The notes under the pieces: model-generated
Seen by the model: the letters and a program-made list of their open reading frames with translations, nothing else
Database searches by the model: none
What the model was told of the DNA's origin: nothing
NCBI GenBank assembly: GCA_028673005.1
Contig: CM054114.1
Coordinates: 128,670,470-128,734,469, forward strand
Length of the DNA stretch: 64,000 nt
Source of the DNA: Tanypteryx hageni
Taxonomy: Eukaryota; Arthropoda; Insecta; Odonata; Petaluridae
Direction of reading: 5' to 3'
In this document: positions 23,822 to 35,210 of the stretch, piece by piece
Layout: the number at the start of each line of letters is the position of its first letter
How positions within the stretch are numbered: position 1 is the stretch's first letter
Program-made: the position numbers and the translations under genes

Positions 23822-24945
23822 TGTTCCTCTCCTTATTAATACAAATCTTCTTTTCTTCTCTCACCCTCCCTCTTCTCTCCCTCTCTTCTCCCTTCCCTCT
23901 CCTCTCCACTCCCTCTTCTCACTCTTCTCTCCTTTCCCTCTCTCCTCCTCTCTCTCTCCTCCTCTCTCTCTCCTCCTCTCTCTCTCCTCCTCTCCTCTCC
24001 CTTTCCTACACTCCTCTCCCTATTCTCCCTTTCCTCTCCTCTTCTTTCCCACTCCTCCTCTCCTCTCCCTCTCTTCTTCTCTCCCGCTCCTCTCCTTCTC
24101 TTTTCCTCTCCCTCTCGTTCTCTTTTCCTCTCCTCTCCCTCTTCTCTTCGGCTCCTCTTCTTCTCCCTCTCTTCTTCTCTCCCGCTCCTCTCCTTCTCTT
24201 CTCCTCTCCCTCTCGTTCTCTTTTCCTCTCCTCTCCCTCTTCTCTCCCGCTCCTCTTCTCTCCCGCTACTCTCCCTCTCCTCTCTCTCTCCTCCTCTCCT
24301 CTCCCTCTTTTCTCCCGCTCCTCTCCCCTCCTCTCTCTCTCTCCTCTCCCTCTCCTTTTTTTCTCCTCTCCCTCTCCTCTCTTCTCCCTTCCCCCTTCTT
24401 TCCTTCTACTCCTCTCCTCTCCCTCTCTTCCTTTCCTCTCCCTCTCCTCTTCCTCTCCTTTCCCGCTCCTCTCCCTCTTCTTTCCCTCTCCTCCTCTCAC
24501 TCTTCTTTCCCTCTTCTACTCTCCCGCTCCTCTCCCACTCTTCTGTCTTTACTCTCCCTCTCCTATATCTCTCATCTCCCTCTCCTCTACCTCTACTCTC
24601 CCTCTTTCCCTCTCCTCTCTCTTTCCACCCTCTTCTCTCCTTTTCCTCTCCTCTCCCTCTTTTCCCCTCTCCTCTCTCTCTCTTTCCTCCCTTTCTCCTC
24701 CCCATTCTCCCCCTTTCCTCAAATCCTTCATCCCCCCTCGCTCTTCCCCTCATTATTTTCTTCCCCACTTCCCCTCTCCCTTTACCATCTTTTCTCTTTC
24801 TTTCTCCTCCCTCATCTTCGTTTCCCCTCTTCTCTTCCCTTCCTCTCTTACCCCTATCCTCTTTCGCTTTCCCCTCTCCCCTCCATTTTCACTCTCCATC
24901 TTTCCCCCTCTCTCAATTTTTCCCTCGCGAACTCCATAGAACTCT
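23822..24945. repeat. 1.1-kb polypyrimidine (CTCTCC)-rich tract
   Basis: The plus strand is almost purely C and T, as degenerate TCTCCC/CTCTCC units, with only scattered purines. An open frame of 372 codons on the plus strand and purine-coded frames on the minus strand arise from the lack of A-containing stops and are not genes. Local internal reiteration occurs, for example CTCTCCCGCTCCTCTCCTTC blocks near 24075 and 24180. Such tracts can adopt triplex structure. Confidence 0.92.
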
Positions 24946-24959
24946 CTCTTTCTTCTCTA

Positions 24960-26900
24960 AGGAACCAGTCGATATTCTTCCTCTCTCAATAAGCTCACGA
25001 CGGCCTCCTATGAATGGTGTCTTTCGTAATAGCGTACTTGGATAAGAGAAAGAGAGAGTAAGAGAAAGAGACAAGAGATTATAGGTGGGGCTCTCATTGG
25101 TTTTCTTTTTTTATGTGGTTTTTGGGAGAGTAGCGTCTTTTGGATCGGGACTCGAGTTGGGTTGCCTCCGATTCTCGAAAAGACGGATTTACCGGTGGAG
25201 AGATGTGAAGTTATTGTGATTGGACGTTAAAGAATAAAGGGAGAAAAAGAAAAGGCGCAAGAGGAGAAAAGTGCGTGATAGGTCCGCATTGATAAGGATG
25301 TCTGATGAGGCCGCTGAATTGCTCAATAACGAGGGATGTTGAGGAGTATTCAAAAGTTTTGAATAGATGCAGGAGCTTTTGTTTTTGCTCTCCCTCATTT
25401 GGATTTCAAACGAGGGAGGTATTATTATGGGGATAATGGCACACAAAAATAAAATATAACATCTAATTTCATGGAAAGTCGTATTAAATACCTCTAAGAG
25501 TAAAATGCGCCGAATAGTTATTCGGCTAAAGCTTTAATTGGCTACTAAGCTCAAAGAATACAGATCAAGACTGCTACTTTCAATGCACACATAAAAAGTT
25601 GTCTATTATAAATTTTGTAATTATATTTTGCAGTTAAACTTAACTAGACAATGGAAAAAGTCATTATCAGGATAAATGCAGTTGTTGCCGGAAACTCAAG
25701 AAAAATTAACTCCAAAAATAACAAATTAAAACAGAGAATTCAATTCAAGACTTTTTATTTTAATTGCACAGTAAAGAATTGAAGGTGGGTTCGCAATGTT
25801 ACCTTTAAACTTTCGAGAATATTTTAAAGAGAGAAAATTAAAAATATTTCAGGATAAGAAATTAATTGCGTTATTATTAGGGCGAAAAGGTAACAAAAGG
25901 GCATTGTGAAACGTATTCGTTTCCTTCATCAAAAATACAGCGCCAGTCAGTCAACAGGAAAATGAACCGAGCTCGGAACTTGCTGAGACGAAGCGAGCTT
26001 TCACGTAAATATGCATTTCTATGACAACGTTTACATAAATCCAGAATTTGAATTACTTTTTTTGCGAATAATAGTGAACATAAAATATTTTATAACTCGA
26101 GTTTGCGTTCCAATGATTTTCTTAGAAAATAGTATTAACGCTTTCTCAAGTTTTTATACTTAAAAGCATAGATATTCTATTGTTGTTTCTATTTTGTTCT
26201 TTATTATTCAAAACAGTAATAACATAGCTTTCCCAGCCATTTAAGTAAGATTTTTTAGTGAATTTTTTAGCAATATATGCGATCTACTTAACTGTAAAGA
26301 AAACAAGCAGAAGAACAAGGTAATGAAAATTAAAAGAAACATTAACTACCTCTACGAGGAGACAAAAAGCTGAATAAAAATAAGTATTTTTGTTAGTTTA
26401 CAATTTAAGAGAAGAAGTACAAGGCAATCAATTACCAAAAAGATTGGTACGAAAATTACAAACCAGCGAACTTTCTGATCGACACTGAACATGCTCCATG
26501 CGCCTTTCTCCGGTCAATGGAAAAATACTGAGGTCGAGGGCCGCAAAAAGCATCCATTCAAGATGGATTAATCGGTTCCGCAGAAAGAGAGAGAGATAAT
26601 TAACCACTTTTGGGAATACCCCATTCACGAGGGAAAAAGAAAAGGCGAAACACACCAATTTGGGTGTTTGCCGTTTTTTAAAATACACATTTCTTCACCC
26701 CCGAGAGACCGTTTCTTTGTTTGTATGTATTTCAGGTTAATCAACCTCTTGGATTATTATAGCCATAACTCCTTCATCGAACACACACAAGGGAGGAGGA
26801 AAACCCGATGCCGGCATTAGCCTACTCTTTACGAAGGGCACCAAAGGGGCCAGCGTTTAACGTCCCTTCGAAAGACAGTGATGAATAAGTTAGAACACAT
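24960..26900. other. No gene seen
   Basis: AT-rich DNA with a moderately GC-rich stretch around 26430-26700. Open frames lack known domains. No repeat ends were identified. Confidence 0.4.
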
Positions 26901-26914
26901 GAGCGTATTAGCAT

Positions 26915-27380
26915 AGTAAAAATCTGATGTGGCCACCACACGACTTTCTCCATATCTGTATTATTTCTAAAAATTCCAAATAGGTTACAAGATAATAAAT
27001 ACTTAAGGAACTGAGAGAAAATTTTAAAGACTGAAAAGAACAGAAATAAACTCAAACCATAGCCTTCTGATATTGGATATAGCCACGAAGCCCCAACAAT
27101 TAAGAAACCGATTTTTTCCAAAAACTAATCAGTTCTTGTGCCTTAAAAATATGTCAAATATAAAATTTCGCATTTACCTCAGTAACAGTTTTTGAGTTAG
27201 AGCACCCACAAAAAACTCACACACACGCATGCACACACTTACACACACGTACACAGACATCATCGAGAAAATGGTCAAAACGCGTTCAGGGGACCTCAAA
27301 ACGTGTATTTCCGTTGAAATCTGGAAATCGATTTTTTTCATGAAAACAACACTTTCCCCTATACTTGGAGAAAGTAAAAA
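26915..27380 (+). repeat. Dispersed family B, copy 2 (internal deletion)
   Basis: It has both family termini (AAAAATCTGATGTGGCC at the start and TTGGAGAAAGTAAAAAT at the end) but lacks several hundred internal bases relative to copy 1. A degenerate CA-rich run at 27215-27260 sits where copy 1 has a CAGACAGA-type run. Confidence 0.65.
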
Positions 27381-27637
27381 TTGGACCATGAAATGAAACG
27401 AAGATGTCTCTTTAACATTCCACTGCTTGGGATCTCCATTTCAAAGTACAGAATTGAATCGCTTTCCTTCAGGTCAACAAACTCTTAGATCCAACCATCC
27501 GATTTGTTTTAGTAGCAAAAGATCTCGATTCGCAAAGAAAATGTCTCGGAAAAAAATCACTCTCGGTTCATCTTATGAGGTTCTTAAGTTACCGTTCCTA
27601 ACGTACTTATGAACTAATATGGCATTTTCGTCATTTT

Positions 27638-28235
27638 TGCTTTTTCCATATACGAAGTATAGAGAAAGTAGTTTTCATGAAAAAAATCGAATTCAAGATT
27701 TCAACGGATATACATGTTTTAAGGTCCTCTGAACACGTTTTGACTATTTTATCGATGATGTCTGTGGGTGTCTGTGACCGGAATTTTGTGGGTGCTCCAA
27801 CTCAAAAACTATTACTCAGAACAACGCGAAATTTTAAATATGATATTTCTGTTAAAAGGAAAGAAACTGATTAGGTTTGTATAAAAATCGGTCAAACAGA
27901 AATAGGTGTTTACCCTTATCACTTACCCGTTTTTTTTAATATTTGCTTTAATATTTGATAAATGTAAAAACGTATCAGAATAAATGTTGTAGGAAATTTC
28001 ATTATCGAGAACCTTTGTTTGAAACGTTTTTCTATATAATGCATTGTTGAAGAGCTATTTTAAAAATTAAATCTTTTAACTGCCACCACACCATCTACCG
28101 CCAAATATTGTAAACATTTTACGCTCCTTTTTTATCGCACTTCATTAAAATATTTATTATTATTTAACCTATTTGGAATTTTTGGAAATATTACAGGTAT
28201 GGAGAAAGTCATGTGGTGGCTACATTAGATTTTTT
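27638..28235 (-). repeat. Dispersed family B, copy 3 (inverted)
   Basis: The reverse complement of the family: it starts GCTTTTTCCATATACGAAG and ends CATGTGGTGGCTACATTAG. It lies 260 bp from copy 2 in opposite orientation, so the two copies could form a large inverted repeat. Confidence 0.65.
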
Positions 28236-28636
28236 CTTTTAATGTCCTTTTCCAATCAAATAAAAAGAACATCGGATAATGCGTTCCCCACGCGATTTCT
28301 ATAAAGTCTACGTCCACCTGTATAGCGCAGTATATTAAAGTGAGGCAAGAAGACTTCAAATGACAGGTTATTAAATACAGCAGAATAAGTGAGAAATTTA
28401 ATTAGAATAATAAAAAAATAAAGAGAAACAAGATGATCTAAATGGAACATATGATTGCCCACTTTTCACATAATTATAATATTTTAAATTAAATGGATGT
28501 AAATACATTACATTTCAGAATCAGATGTTCAGATTTTTATATGCTCCAATCATTTACAGAATATAATATATTTTACAGGTTGATTAGCACAAAATTGATT
28601 AGTGTCTGTATTACTAAACTATACTGAATTCAAGTT

Positions 28637-28954
28637 GTTGCAATGGCAACACTCTCGCAAGGAGTGATAAAAATTACATAACAATTCTAAGATATTTTAA
28701 TGTGCAAGAGAAGATTACCTTGCACGATGGATTTCAGATTTCCCATGTAAATCAAATGGGAAGGAGAGATCTTGGAATCGAACCCAGCAATTTCAATCTT
28801 CGCAACAAAAACTATCCTCGGGAGTATGGCCCCAGTAGCAAGAGATTTCCACCAAGTGTCATGAAAAAAGTTATATTGATTCAAAAGTTAATAGGTAGGA
28901 CAGACAGAGTCAACGAAGAAATTAAAAGCCTATTTTCATTATGGAAAGTAGGCT
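28637..28954 (+). repeat. Dispersed repeat family D, copy 1, hairpin at each end
   Basis: The left hairpin is GTTGC-AATG-GCAAC (28637-28650). The right hairpin pairs AGCCTATTTTC with GGAAAGTAGGCT (28927-28954). The body includes TAATGTGCAAGAGAAGATTA and a minus-strand B-box-like GGGTTCGATTCC. A second copy at 59566-59993 has the same order. Confidence 0.62.
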
Positions 28955-29519
28955 GTAATGGCAGTCAGATTCCGAGAGGCAATGGAAAGTCGAGGAATTC
29001 GCATATGAGGTGATGTCAGGAAATAGGCAAAGGGATACGAAGAGATCTGAGATTTTGGATAGATTAAAAATAGGAAAGTTATGAGAGGATGAAAGCAAAG
29101 TTTTTGGATAAAATAGACTGAAAATGAACATATCGAAAGCTCGTCAAATTAAAACATAATAAAGTCCAGATAAAGGAATAGAACATGCAATGTCCGCGAA
29201 AGATAAAATTTCAAAAACCTTAAGAATTGATCGTCTGACGTTATAACACTGTTCTTAGAGGTCATTTTCCTTCAGTACGTGACCACTAAGTCTTTTTAAT
29301 GGCCTCATACGTGAGCTATATACTCGTCGTGGTCAAAATGATACTAGCAGTAAATGAGGTACAGCAAACAAAGTTTAATTAAAAATCAAGCAAGCCGTTG
29401 TTGCGAGCCAATTTACTCAGGATTCATAAAAAACAAGCGTACTGTTAACTTATCTCTCCCTATGTTTACCTTAAATACAATCGATTTTCTACAGTTATAT
29501 CTTCAAATTTATTAAAATA

Positions 29520-29690
29520 CTAGCGTAATTGCCCGTCAAATATGACGGGTACGTGCAGATTATGTATTAAAATTAAGGTACTTCCCATTCTTCCTCCCTT
29601 TCTCTCTGCCTCCCTCCCATTCTCTTCCCTCTCTCCCCCTATTCTCTCTCCATCCCTCTCCCCCTATTATCTCTCCCTCCTTTTCAAAGG
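29520..29690 (-). mobile_element. Helitron 3' end (CCCGTCA/TGACGGG hairpin family)
   Basis: On the minus strand the hairpin CCCGTCA-TATT-TGACGGG (29532-29549) is followed by the 8-nt spacer CAATTACG, then CTAG (29520-29523) and a host T. Inside the element at 29578-29690 is a polypyrimidine plus-strand stretch. The same stretch accompanies the sister ends at 60547, 61167 and, as purines, 39706. The 5' end of this copy was not identified. Confidence 0.75.
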
Positions 29691-30127
29691 GAATTGATTT
29701 TCCATATTTCAAGACCATTGATTTAATGCTTAGACTGCCTTATAATCCATTTGATTTCAGCCAACGACGTATACCTACATATGTTGACGTGATAATTTAA
29801 AATTAATTTCTTTATCCAGATACGTATGAAAAGGCACGGACGATGAAACCATAATCATAACACACAAAATATCCTAATTTTTACATAAATTTTAGTGTAA
29901 CATATAAGGTATTGTCTTAATGATGATTATAGCTATTGCTTAAAACGGGCGATCTGAGTCATGAAACTTGAAATACAAAAACCTGGACGCGAAGCCGATT
30001 ACCAGAGAATTTAGAAATTCCGGATAGATGCCTTAATTTCGCAGAAAATGAAAACTATATATAAATGGGCTCCGTGTAGTTCAAATGCTGTCGCGTTGGT
30101 TTATTTTCGAGTTTTTATCTTGGTGTG

Positions 30128-30170
30128 TGGTGATTTTTTGAACGCTTGCAGTATGCAAGCACCGACAACT
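30128..30170 (+). other. Possible decayed Helitron hairpin end
   Basis: GCTTGCAGTATGCAAGC, followed by ACCGACAACTCTT, resembles the hairpin of the elements at 6470 and 7226 but lacks a CTRR terminus. The match is suggestive only. Confidence 0.35.
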
Positions 30171-30534
30171 CTTATTATACTTATAAACAAAATATTATAC
30201 TTATCGATATTATTTAGATGAAACTTCACTTAAATTTTAACACTAACACCAATGTATTAGTTTCGTATGTGTATATTACTTATTTTATTGTTTATGCGTA
30301 GCTTTAGGTAAGCAGATAACATAACCGAGGTATACAGTTACAGGCTGGCCATCGAAGAGTAAAAACGCTCCGAGCTGCATAGACAAGATCACGCCGATTA
30401 TACCTTATAAAGATTTTTCATCAAAACTACTTATTGTTAGATGTAATCTAAGAATCACATCGAGAGAAACTAAAAATCAGGAGAAATATTTCTTATATCA
30501 GCCCTTCTTTAAAATAAGCAAACGAAGATCGCCT

Positions 30535-31230
30535 ATGTCCAGGTCGTGTCTGTCTGTCCGTCCGCGTGTTTCATCTGCGAAACTACTGGGCGGATGGTCA
30601 TGAAATTTGGTATTTAGTACATAAAGGCAAAAAAATTAGAAAATGATATAAACTGTTCACATGGCCTAATCGGTAGTACCACTTAACTGGTGAAAGAAGA
30701 TGAACTTTCCTTTATATCTTGTAAAATATCGCTTAAAACAAAAAAGTGTTCACACACAATTGTAGAACTAGTCAAATAGCATATGTTTTGTTCTGTACAT
30801 TTTTATCGATGGAGTAGCCGATTTCAAGAAAATCAAACGAGAAAGTCGTAATTCACTTTGTACTTGAAAAAAATTTCCGGTGTTTTTCAATTGTTGTTAA
30901 CGAAAACAATCTTCGTGGCAACTGAAGAAAATAACACCTACTGTGTATAAGTTTAATTTCCTTTCGTGCGCCGACAGCTTGTATAGTAAATGGAAGGAAA
31001 TGGATTACCCACGATAAAAAATTAATTTAAATACGTGTATTTTCCTTACGTAAATACATGGAGCATTTGTAAGTGAAAAGAAACGGATAAATTTACGTCG
31101 AAGGAATGAAGGTGAACGTAAAGATCACTACTACTCATTTCAAGTGAGGTAGGATTAAAATAATTTTCAATTGTTCTATTAATTACTACCCAAATTCAAT
31201 ATTTCCTTAATATCGCTTCTGGTAAATAGT
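30535..31230 (+). repeat. Dispersed family A, copy 2
   Basis: It shares GTCTGTCCGTCCGCGTG, GGTCATGAAATTTGGTATTT, GTAGAACTAGTCAAATAGC and GAGAAAGTCGTAATTCACTT blocks with copies 1 and 3 in the same order. Confidence 0.65.
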
Positions 31231-31814
31231 TTTGCATCGCTTAGACATTAGACTAACAATAAGACGAAGTTATTAATATTTATCTTTTTTGGCATGATAA
31301 CATAAATCTTAAAGAAAGCCTTTGAAAACTCAGTGCACTCCGACATTGAGTAAACCTTTCCATACTTGTTTTTATCCTGATTTCTAGTTTCCCCCATATT
31401 TCTGTATATTCTTGCCTCATGGGATCTATGGTCCACATTTTTAACAGAAAGTAGCTGATTAATCTGCGTATACCAATGCAACATTATAAAAATTAATGAC
31501 TATAAAATCCACAGTAATTCATACCTATGTAGTCCGTACACAAATTTGGGTGAGCTCTATGCATTAAAATGTCAGAAATTTTTCTACCTTAAATTCTGCT
31601 GTTTCATCTTACATAAAATACGGCAGAAAAAAACTAGCTCGAAAAGTTATCATTTACATTAGTTCTGTGTCAAATTTTACTGTTTCCTCAAGAAGCCAAT
31701 TCGATACGTGACTATCGATGTCAATGAACGTCATTTTTCAGGTTACCAGACAAAATGTATTGAAAGACAATCAAAGAGGAATGAGATGTTACCATATTAT
31801 ATAAGGAAGCCCAC

Positions 31815-31935
31815 CTGTTGTGTATCTTTCCTTGCTTTGTTGTAGATCTTGTTTTTTCCTAACGAGGAGGCTAGCGTAGTTCTCTATAAGTTCCAGATAT
31901 GACGTTGGAGTAACATAATTGTGCCTGGATAGCGC
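31815..31935 (-). CDS. DNAH1: Axonemal dynein heavy chain (DNAH1-like), AAA4-stalk junction exon, 5 of 5 seen
   Basis: 40 codons plus 1 nt, encoding ALSRHNYVTPTSYLELIENY and then RKKQDLQQSKERYTT with a split glycine codon. NYVTP.SYLELI is the diagnostic dynein motif at the AAA4/stalk boundary, and the following charged stretch is the start of coiled coil CC1 leading to the microtubule-binding domain. The acceptor is tatag before 31935 and the donor gtgggc follows 31815. The 278-bp intron before it is the shortest in this gene. The next exon should begin by completing the glycine, followed by L-x-K-L; I could not find it in the remaining 31.8 kb to the left. Confidence 0.92.
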
Positions 31936-32213
31936 CTATAAACATCCAAAAAAGAAAAATGAAGGAACATTGGAGCGAATAACTGATGAGAAACAACAAG
32001 TTACACTCTTTCAGATTTATGAATAAATAAAATGAAGCAAGAAATAATTACAGAGCATAAAAAGCAAGTTAACGAAAGAATTTTTAAATCTTGTTTATTA
32101 TTCACCATTAAATTACTTTTAAGAAGAGCAATAAATACAATATTCTGGAATAATTACTGTACTTTTGAGAGTAACTGGGAAACGTATTTTTAGTAAAAAG
32201 CACTTTTTCTTAC

Positions 32214-32342
32214 CCGAAGGTAATGGTCGCTGGCTGCTATAACACTCTGATGTATGTGCTGGCACGTGTAAACTACTCCATTTAACACTGCCTCGTCTAC
32301 ATTTAAGTCTGGAATATCTTTAAAAAACTGCACAGCCACTGA
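32214..32342 (-). CDS. DNAH1: Axonemal dynein heavy chain (DNAH1-like), AAA4 exon 4 of 5 seen
   Basis: Exactly 43 codons, phase 0 at both ends. It begins SVAVQFFKDIPDL, fitting directly after the ALQ that ends the previous exon (family pattern EAL.SVA..FL.EIPEL), and continues VYTCQHIHQSV to DHYLR. The acceptor is ttttcag before 32342 and the donor gtaaga follows CGG at 32214. It encodes the helical C-terminal part of AAA4 leading toward the stalk. The IPDL and IHQSV positions again favour DNAH1 over other axonemal heavy chains, from memory of the family. Confidence 0.88.
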
Positions 32343-33016
32343 CTGAAAACATGAAGAAGAAGAAATGAATCTTTAATGCAAGAAAACTAATTTAATGAAT
32401 GGATAATTTAAGATAAACTAATATAATTTAACTGAGTTAGATGAAATTTCTGACGAAGAGAATCTTTTCTTTTTTCCTCCATTAAAATTGCGAAAACATA
32501 AGATTAGTAGTTAGATTAGAGGGTTAAATTACTTACTAGTGGAATGTGGTTGATTTTTCAAAATAATACGTGGAGTCAATACATTACCTCTGCTGCTAAA
32601 AATAAGTGCCTTAAGTTTGATCACGTAATTCCTTTTAATATTAATGAGAACGTTATTAAAAACTCAATTACTATATTATTTTAAAATCCCCGCACCAAAA
32701 TTTGACCAGCAGCAGTAAAAGTGTCTATGGGTTTTTAGATTTATTAAACAGATTTCACAATAGTCAATATGTCCATCGCTGGGAAGAAATAAATATGAAC
32801 AATTTATTTTAAAATGAACATTTTGTTAGTAGCTTAAACTAACGAAGGAAACTTTTTATCCAATCAAAACTCCACAAGAAATGTACAATTATTCCAACAC
32901 TAGTGAATTTATGCGTTATTATATCCTTCAATGCTGTTACAACTAAATATTCCTCATACGATATTGTTCCCTTATGTCAAATATGAACTCGTGTATAAAT
33001 TATTGATCGTTTAGAG

Positions 33017-33299
33017 CAGTGGAGCCCAACCATTTACTTTCTCATTTTCCTGGCGGGCCGCATCGGTGGTTGCAAATTCTTCGGCGGGCCGGATTACAGA
33101 TTAAATGTAAAGTTATCTATATGGTCTAACGAGCCACATAAGTGAAAATCATTAAATATGGGATTTGTGGTTAAAATTTCACAGTAATAAAAGTTTTATT
33201 ATCAAAGACTTTGTGTGTTAAATTTTTCGGGTAGGTTTTTCATCATACCCTCGCGGGCCGCACAAAAACCCTTCGCGGGTCGCAGGTTGGGCACCACTG
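33017..33299. mobile_element. hAT-type MITE with inverted ends (in dynein intron)
   Basis: Ends CAGTGGAGCCCAACC and GGTTGGGCACCACTG are inverted repeats of the hAT consensus. The flanks gtttagag (33009-33016) and gttgagtg (33300-33307) share 6 of 8 bases, an eroded target duplication. The interior contains repeated GCGGGCCGCA-type phrases near both ends. Confidence 0.75.
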
Positions 33300-33705
33300 G
33301 TTGAGTGGGTAGTATACAGACAATGGTAACGTAGGAATCAATTCTGACGTAATATACAGATAAACATCTGGGCCATTACCACAAAGCAGCTCACTTTTAT
33401 TGCTGCCATAAGCGTCTCCTAATCGTGGCTCTGATAACCCAATGCGTAAAAGCTTGACGTATTTATCCCTCAACCTACATTTCATTGATTTAGACGTTAC
33501 GATTTTGTTCTAAAATTTATGAATGGAAGCTGTAATGCGTTAATTTATACGGCGAAATTAAAAGCGGCAGAGTGGTGCGAAACAGCTATAGAACTTAAAT
33601 TGTCGGTTTTTAATGGATTTTGACCCAGAAAACGTTTTCGATTCCTGTAAAATTTAAAAATAAAAAAATAACTGCAAAAGTATATTCCAAAAGCGCCTTT
33701 TCACT

Positions 33706-34340
33706 TTCTCATATAAGTAGCAGGTATATTGAGAAAGTATTGAAATCGTGAAAAAATTCGACTTCGAGATTTTGATGGAAATATACGTTTTAAGTGCCTG
33801 AGTCCATAAAAGTGGTTTTCACCATGCCGTCTGTCTTTCGGTCTCAGTATTTTTGTCTGTCGGTCTGTTCGCGGTTCTAGGGCCCAAACGCGTATATAAA
33901 ATCGAATGATATCTCGTTTCTATGCAATATTATCATCTTTTGCAGACCCTTTTTTGATAAAAATGATATTGCACAAAAATAAAGGGTAGTTTATTCTTGG
34001 CATTTTTTAGTAAATTTTGATTTACTCAAAAATAGCTTTAAGGAAATTTCATTAAAATCCATCCAATCGTACAGCCTGATGTCACAAAGTGGCATTATTT
34101 CTTTACAAGACGCTCAGAGCACGCGTCAGATGGTAGTGGGAACCCGGGGATTCCCTAGTCTAAAATTAAGTTAAATTCTGTTAACTTAATTAGATGTGAG
34201 AGGTTGATGGTGTTACTCACTTTGGTTCTGTTGCTACGCATTATAAACGTAATTGGCAGAGAATTGCCAAGCCCACAGAGTTAATTATTGGACAAAGAGT
34301 GTAGTGAGACCAAACGTATATACGTATATGAGAAAGTTTA
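33706..34340 (+). mobile_element. Terminal-inverted-repeat element, family C, copy 1
   Basis: It begins ACTTTCTCATATAAG and ends with the complement, TATATGAGAAAGT. The interior holds AAAATTCGACTTCGAGATTT, a CGTCTGTCTTTCGGTCTC run and GGGCCCAAACGCGTAT. The inverted copy at 63045-63894 shares these blocks. Beyond the right end both copies share a further CAATGTATATTGC palindrome (34343-34360), so the true border may lie slightly outside. Confidence 0.6.
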
Positions 34341-34519
34341 TGCAATGTATATTGCGTCGTTTATTTTAGAATGTTCACGTAATTTCCTGAATCCTTGACC
34401 TCCTCTCCCTCCTTGTTTAAAAAAATATATTTCACCGCAGTTGTAATATGATCGTTATCCCTTAGCTTCTATTGTTGTAGAAACGTAAACAAAACGAAAC
34501 TTTACTTTAGTAACGGGCC

Positions 34520-35210
34520 CGTATAGATAGTTTTCGTTCTGTCCGTCCATATGCATGTTCGTTCTCGGCTTTTACAGAACGGATTTTCATAAAATTTGGT
34601 ATTGAGGACTTATGAGCAAAGGCAATAAGAAACGACATAAATGGTTTACATAGCTCAATCAGGGATGCCACTTTACAAGAAACAAAAATCGAATTTTTCC
34701 TCATATCACGTAAAATATTAGTCATACCGAAAAAAAATTTCAAATTTAAGTTGTAGGACTAGCCAAATAAAATCTTTCTTTCCAAATACATTTTTATCGT
34801 AGGAGTAGCCGTTTTAAAGAAAACCAAACAAGATTGTCGTAATTCGCTTTGGACATGCATGGATACCTAATTATTGTCAACGAAAACAATCTTCGTAGAA
34901 AAAATATCTGCTATTATTACGAAAATTAATTAATTTCCTTACGTGTAGACACATGCAGAATTTTGTAAGCGGAAAGAAATGGATTATTTGCGACGAAGAA
35001 AAGAACGTGAACGCAAATATAACAATTACTTAACTCAAGTGAGGTATGTTTTAAATAATTTTAGATTGTTTTATCAAAAATAACTGATTAGAAAATAAAT
35101 CTGTTAATGAAAATTTTATATTTCCCCAGCATCATTTTTGATATATCGTTTTGCAGTATTTATTCATTAAAATTACGCAAATACATACCTATATTCATGC
35201 ACCAACTTAC
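34520..35210 (+). repeat. Dispersed family A, copy 3 (in dynein intron)
   Basis: It shares GTTCGTTCTCGGCTTTTAC, GGTATTGAGGACTTATGAG, GTAGGAGTAGCCGTTTTAA and ATATATCGTTTTGCAGTATT with copy 1. The end near ATTCATGCACCAACTTAC corresponds to ACTGATGCACCAACTAAT in copy 1 and gives the 3' limit of similarity. Confidence 0.65.

Noticed and set aside
24006..24768. Arg/Glu/Gly-rich minus-strand open frames of 164 and 120 codons
   Set aside because: These are the purine strand of the same simple-sequence tract.
23821..24939. 372-codon open frame rich in Ser, Leu, Pro and Phe
   Set aside because: It is the translation of a polypyrimidine tract, which cannot contain TAA, TAG or TGA. The composition is repeat-driven and no domain or splice logic is present.
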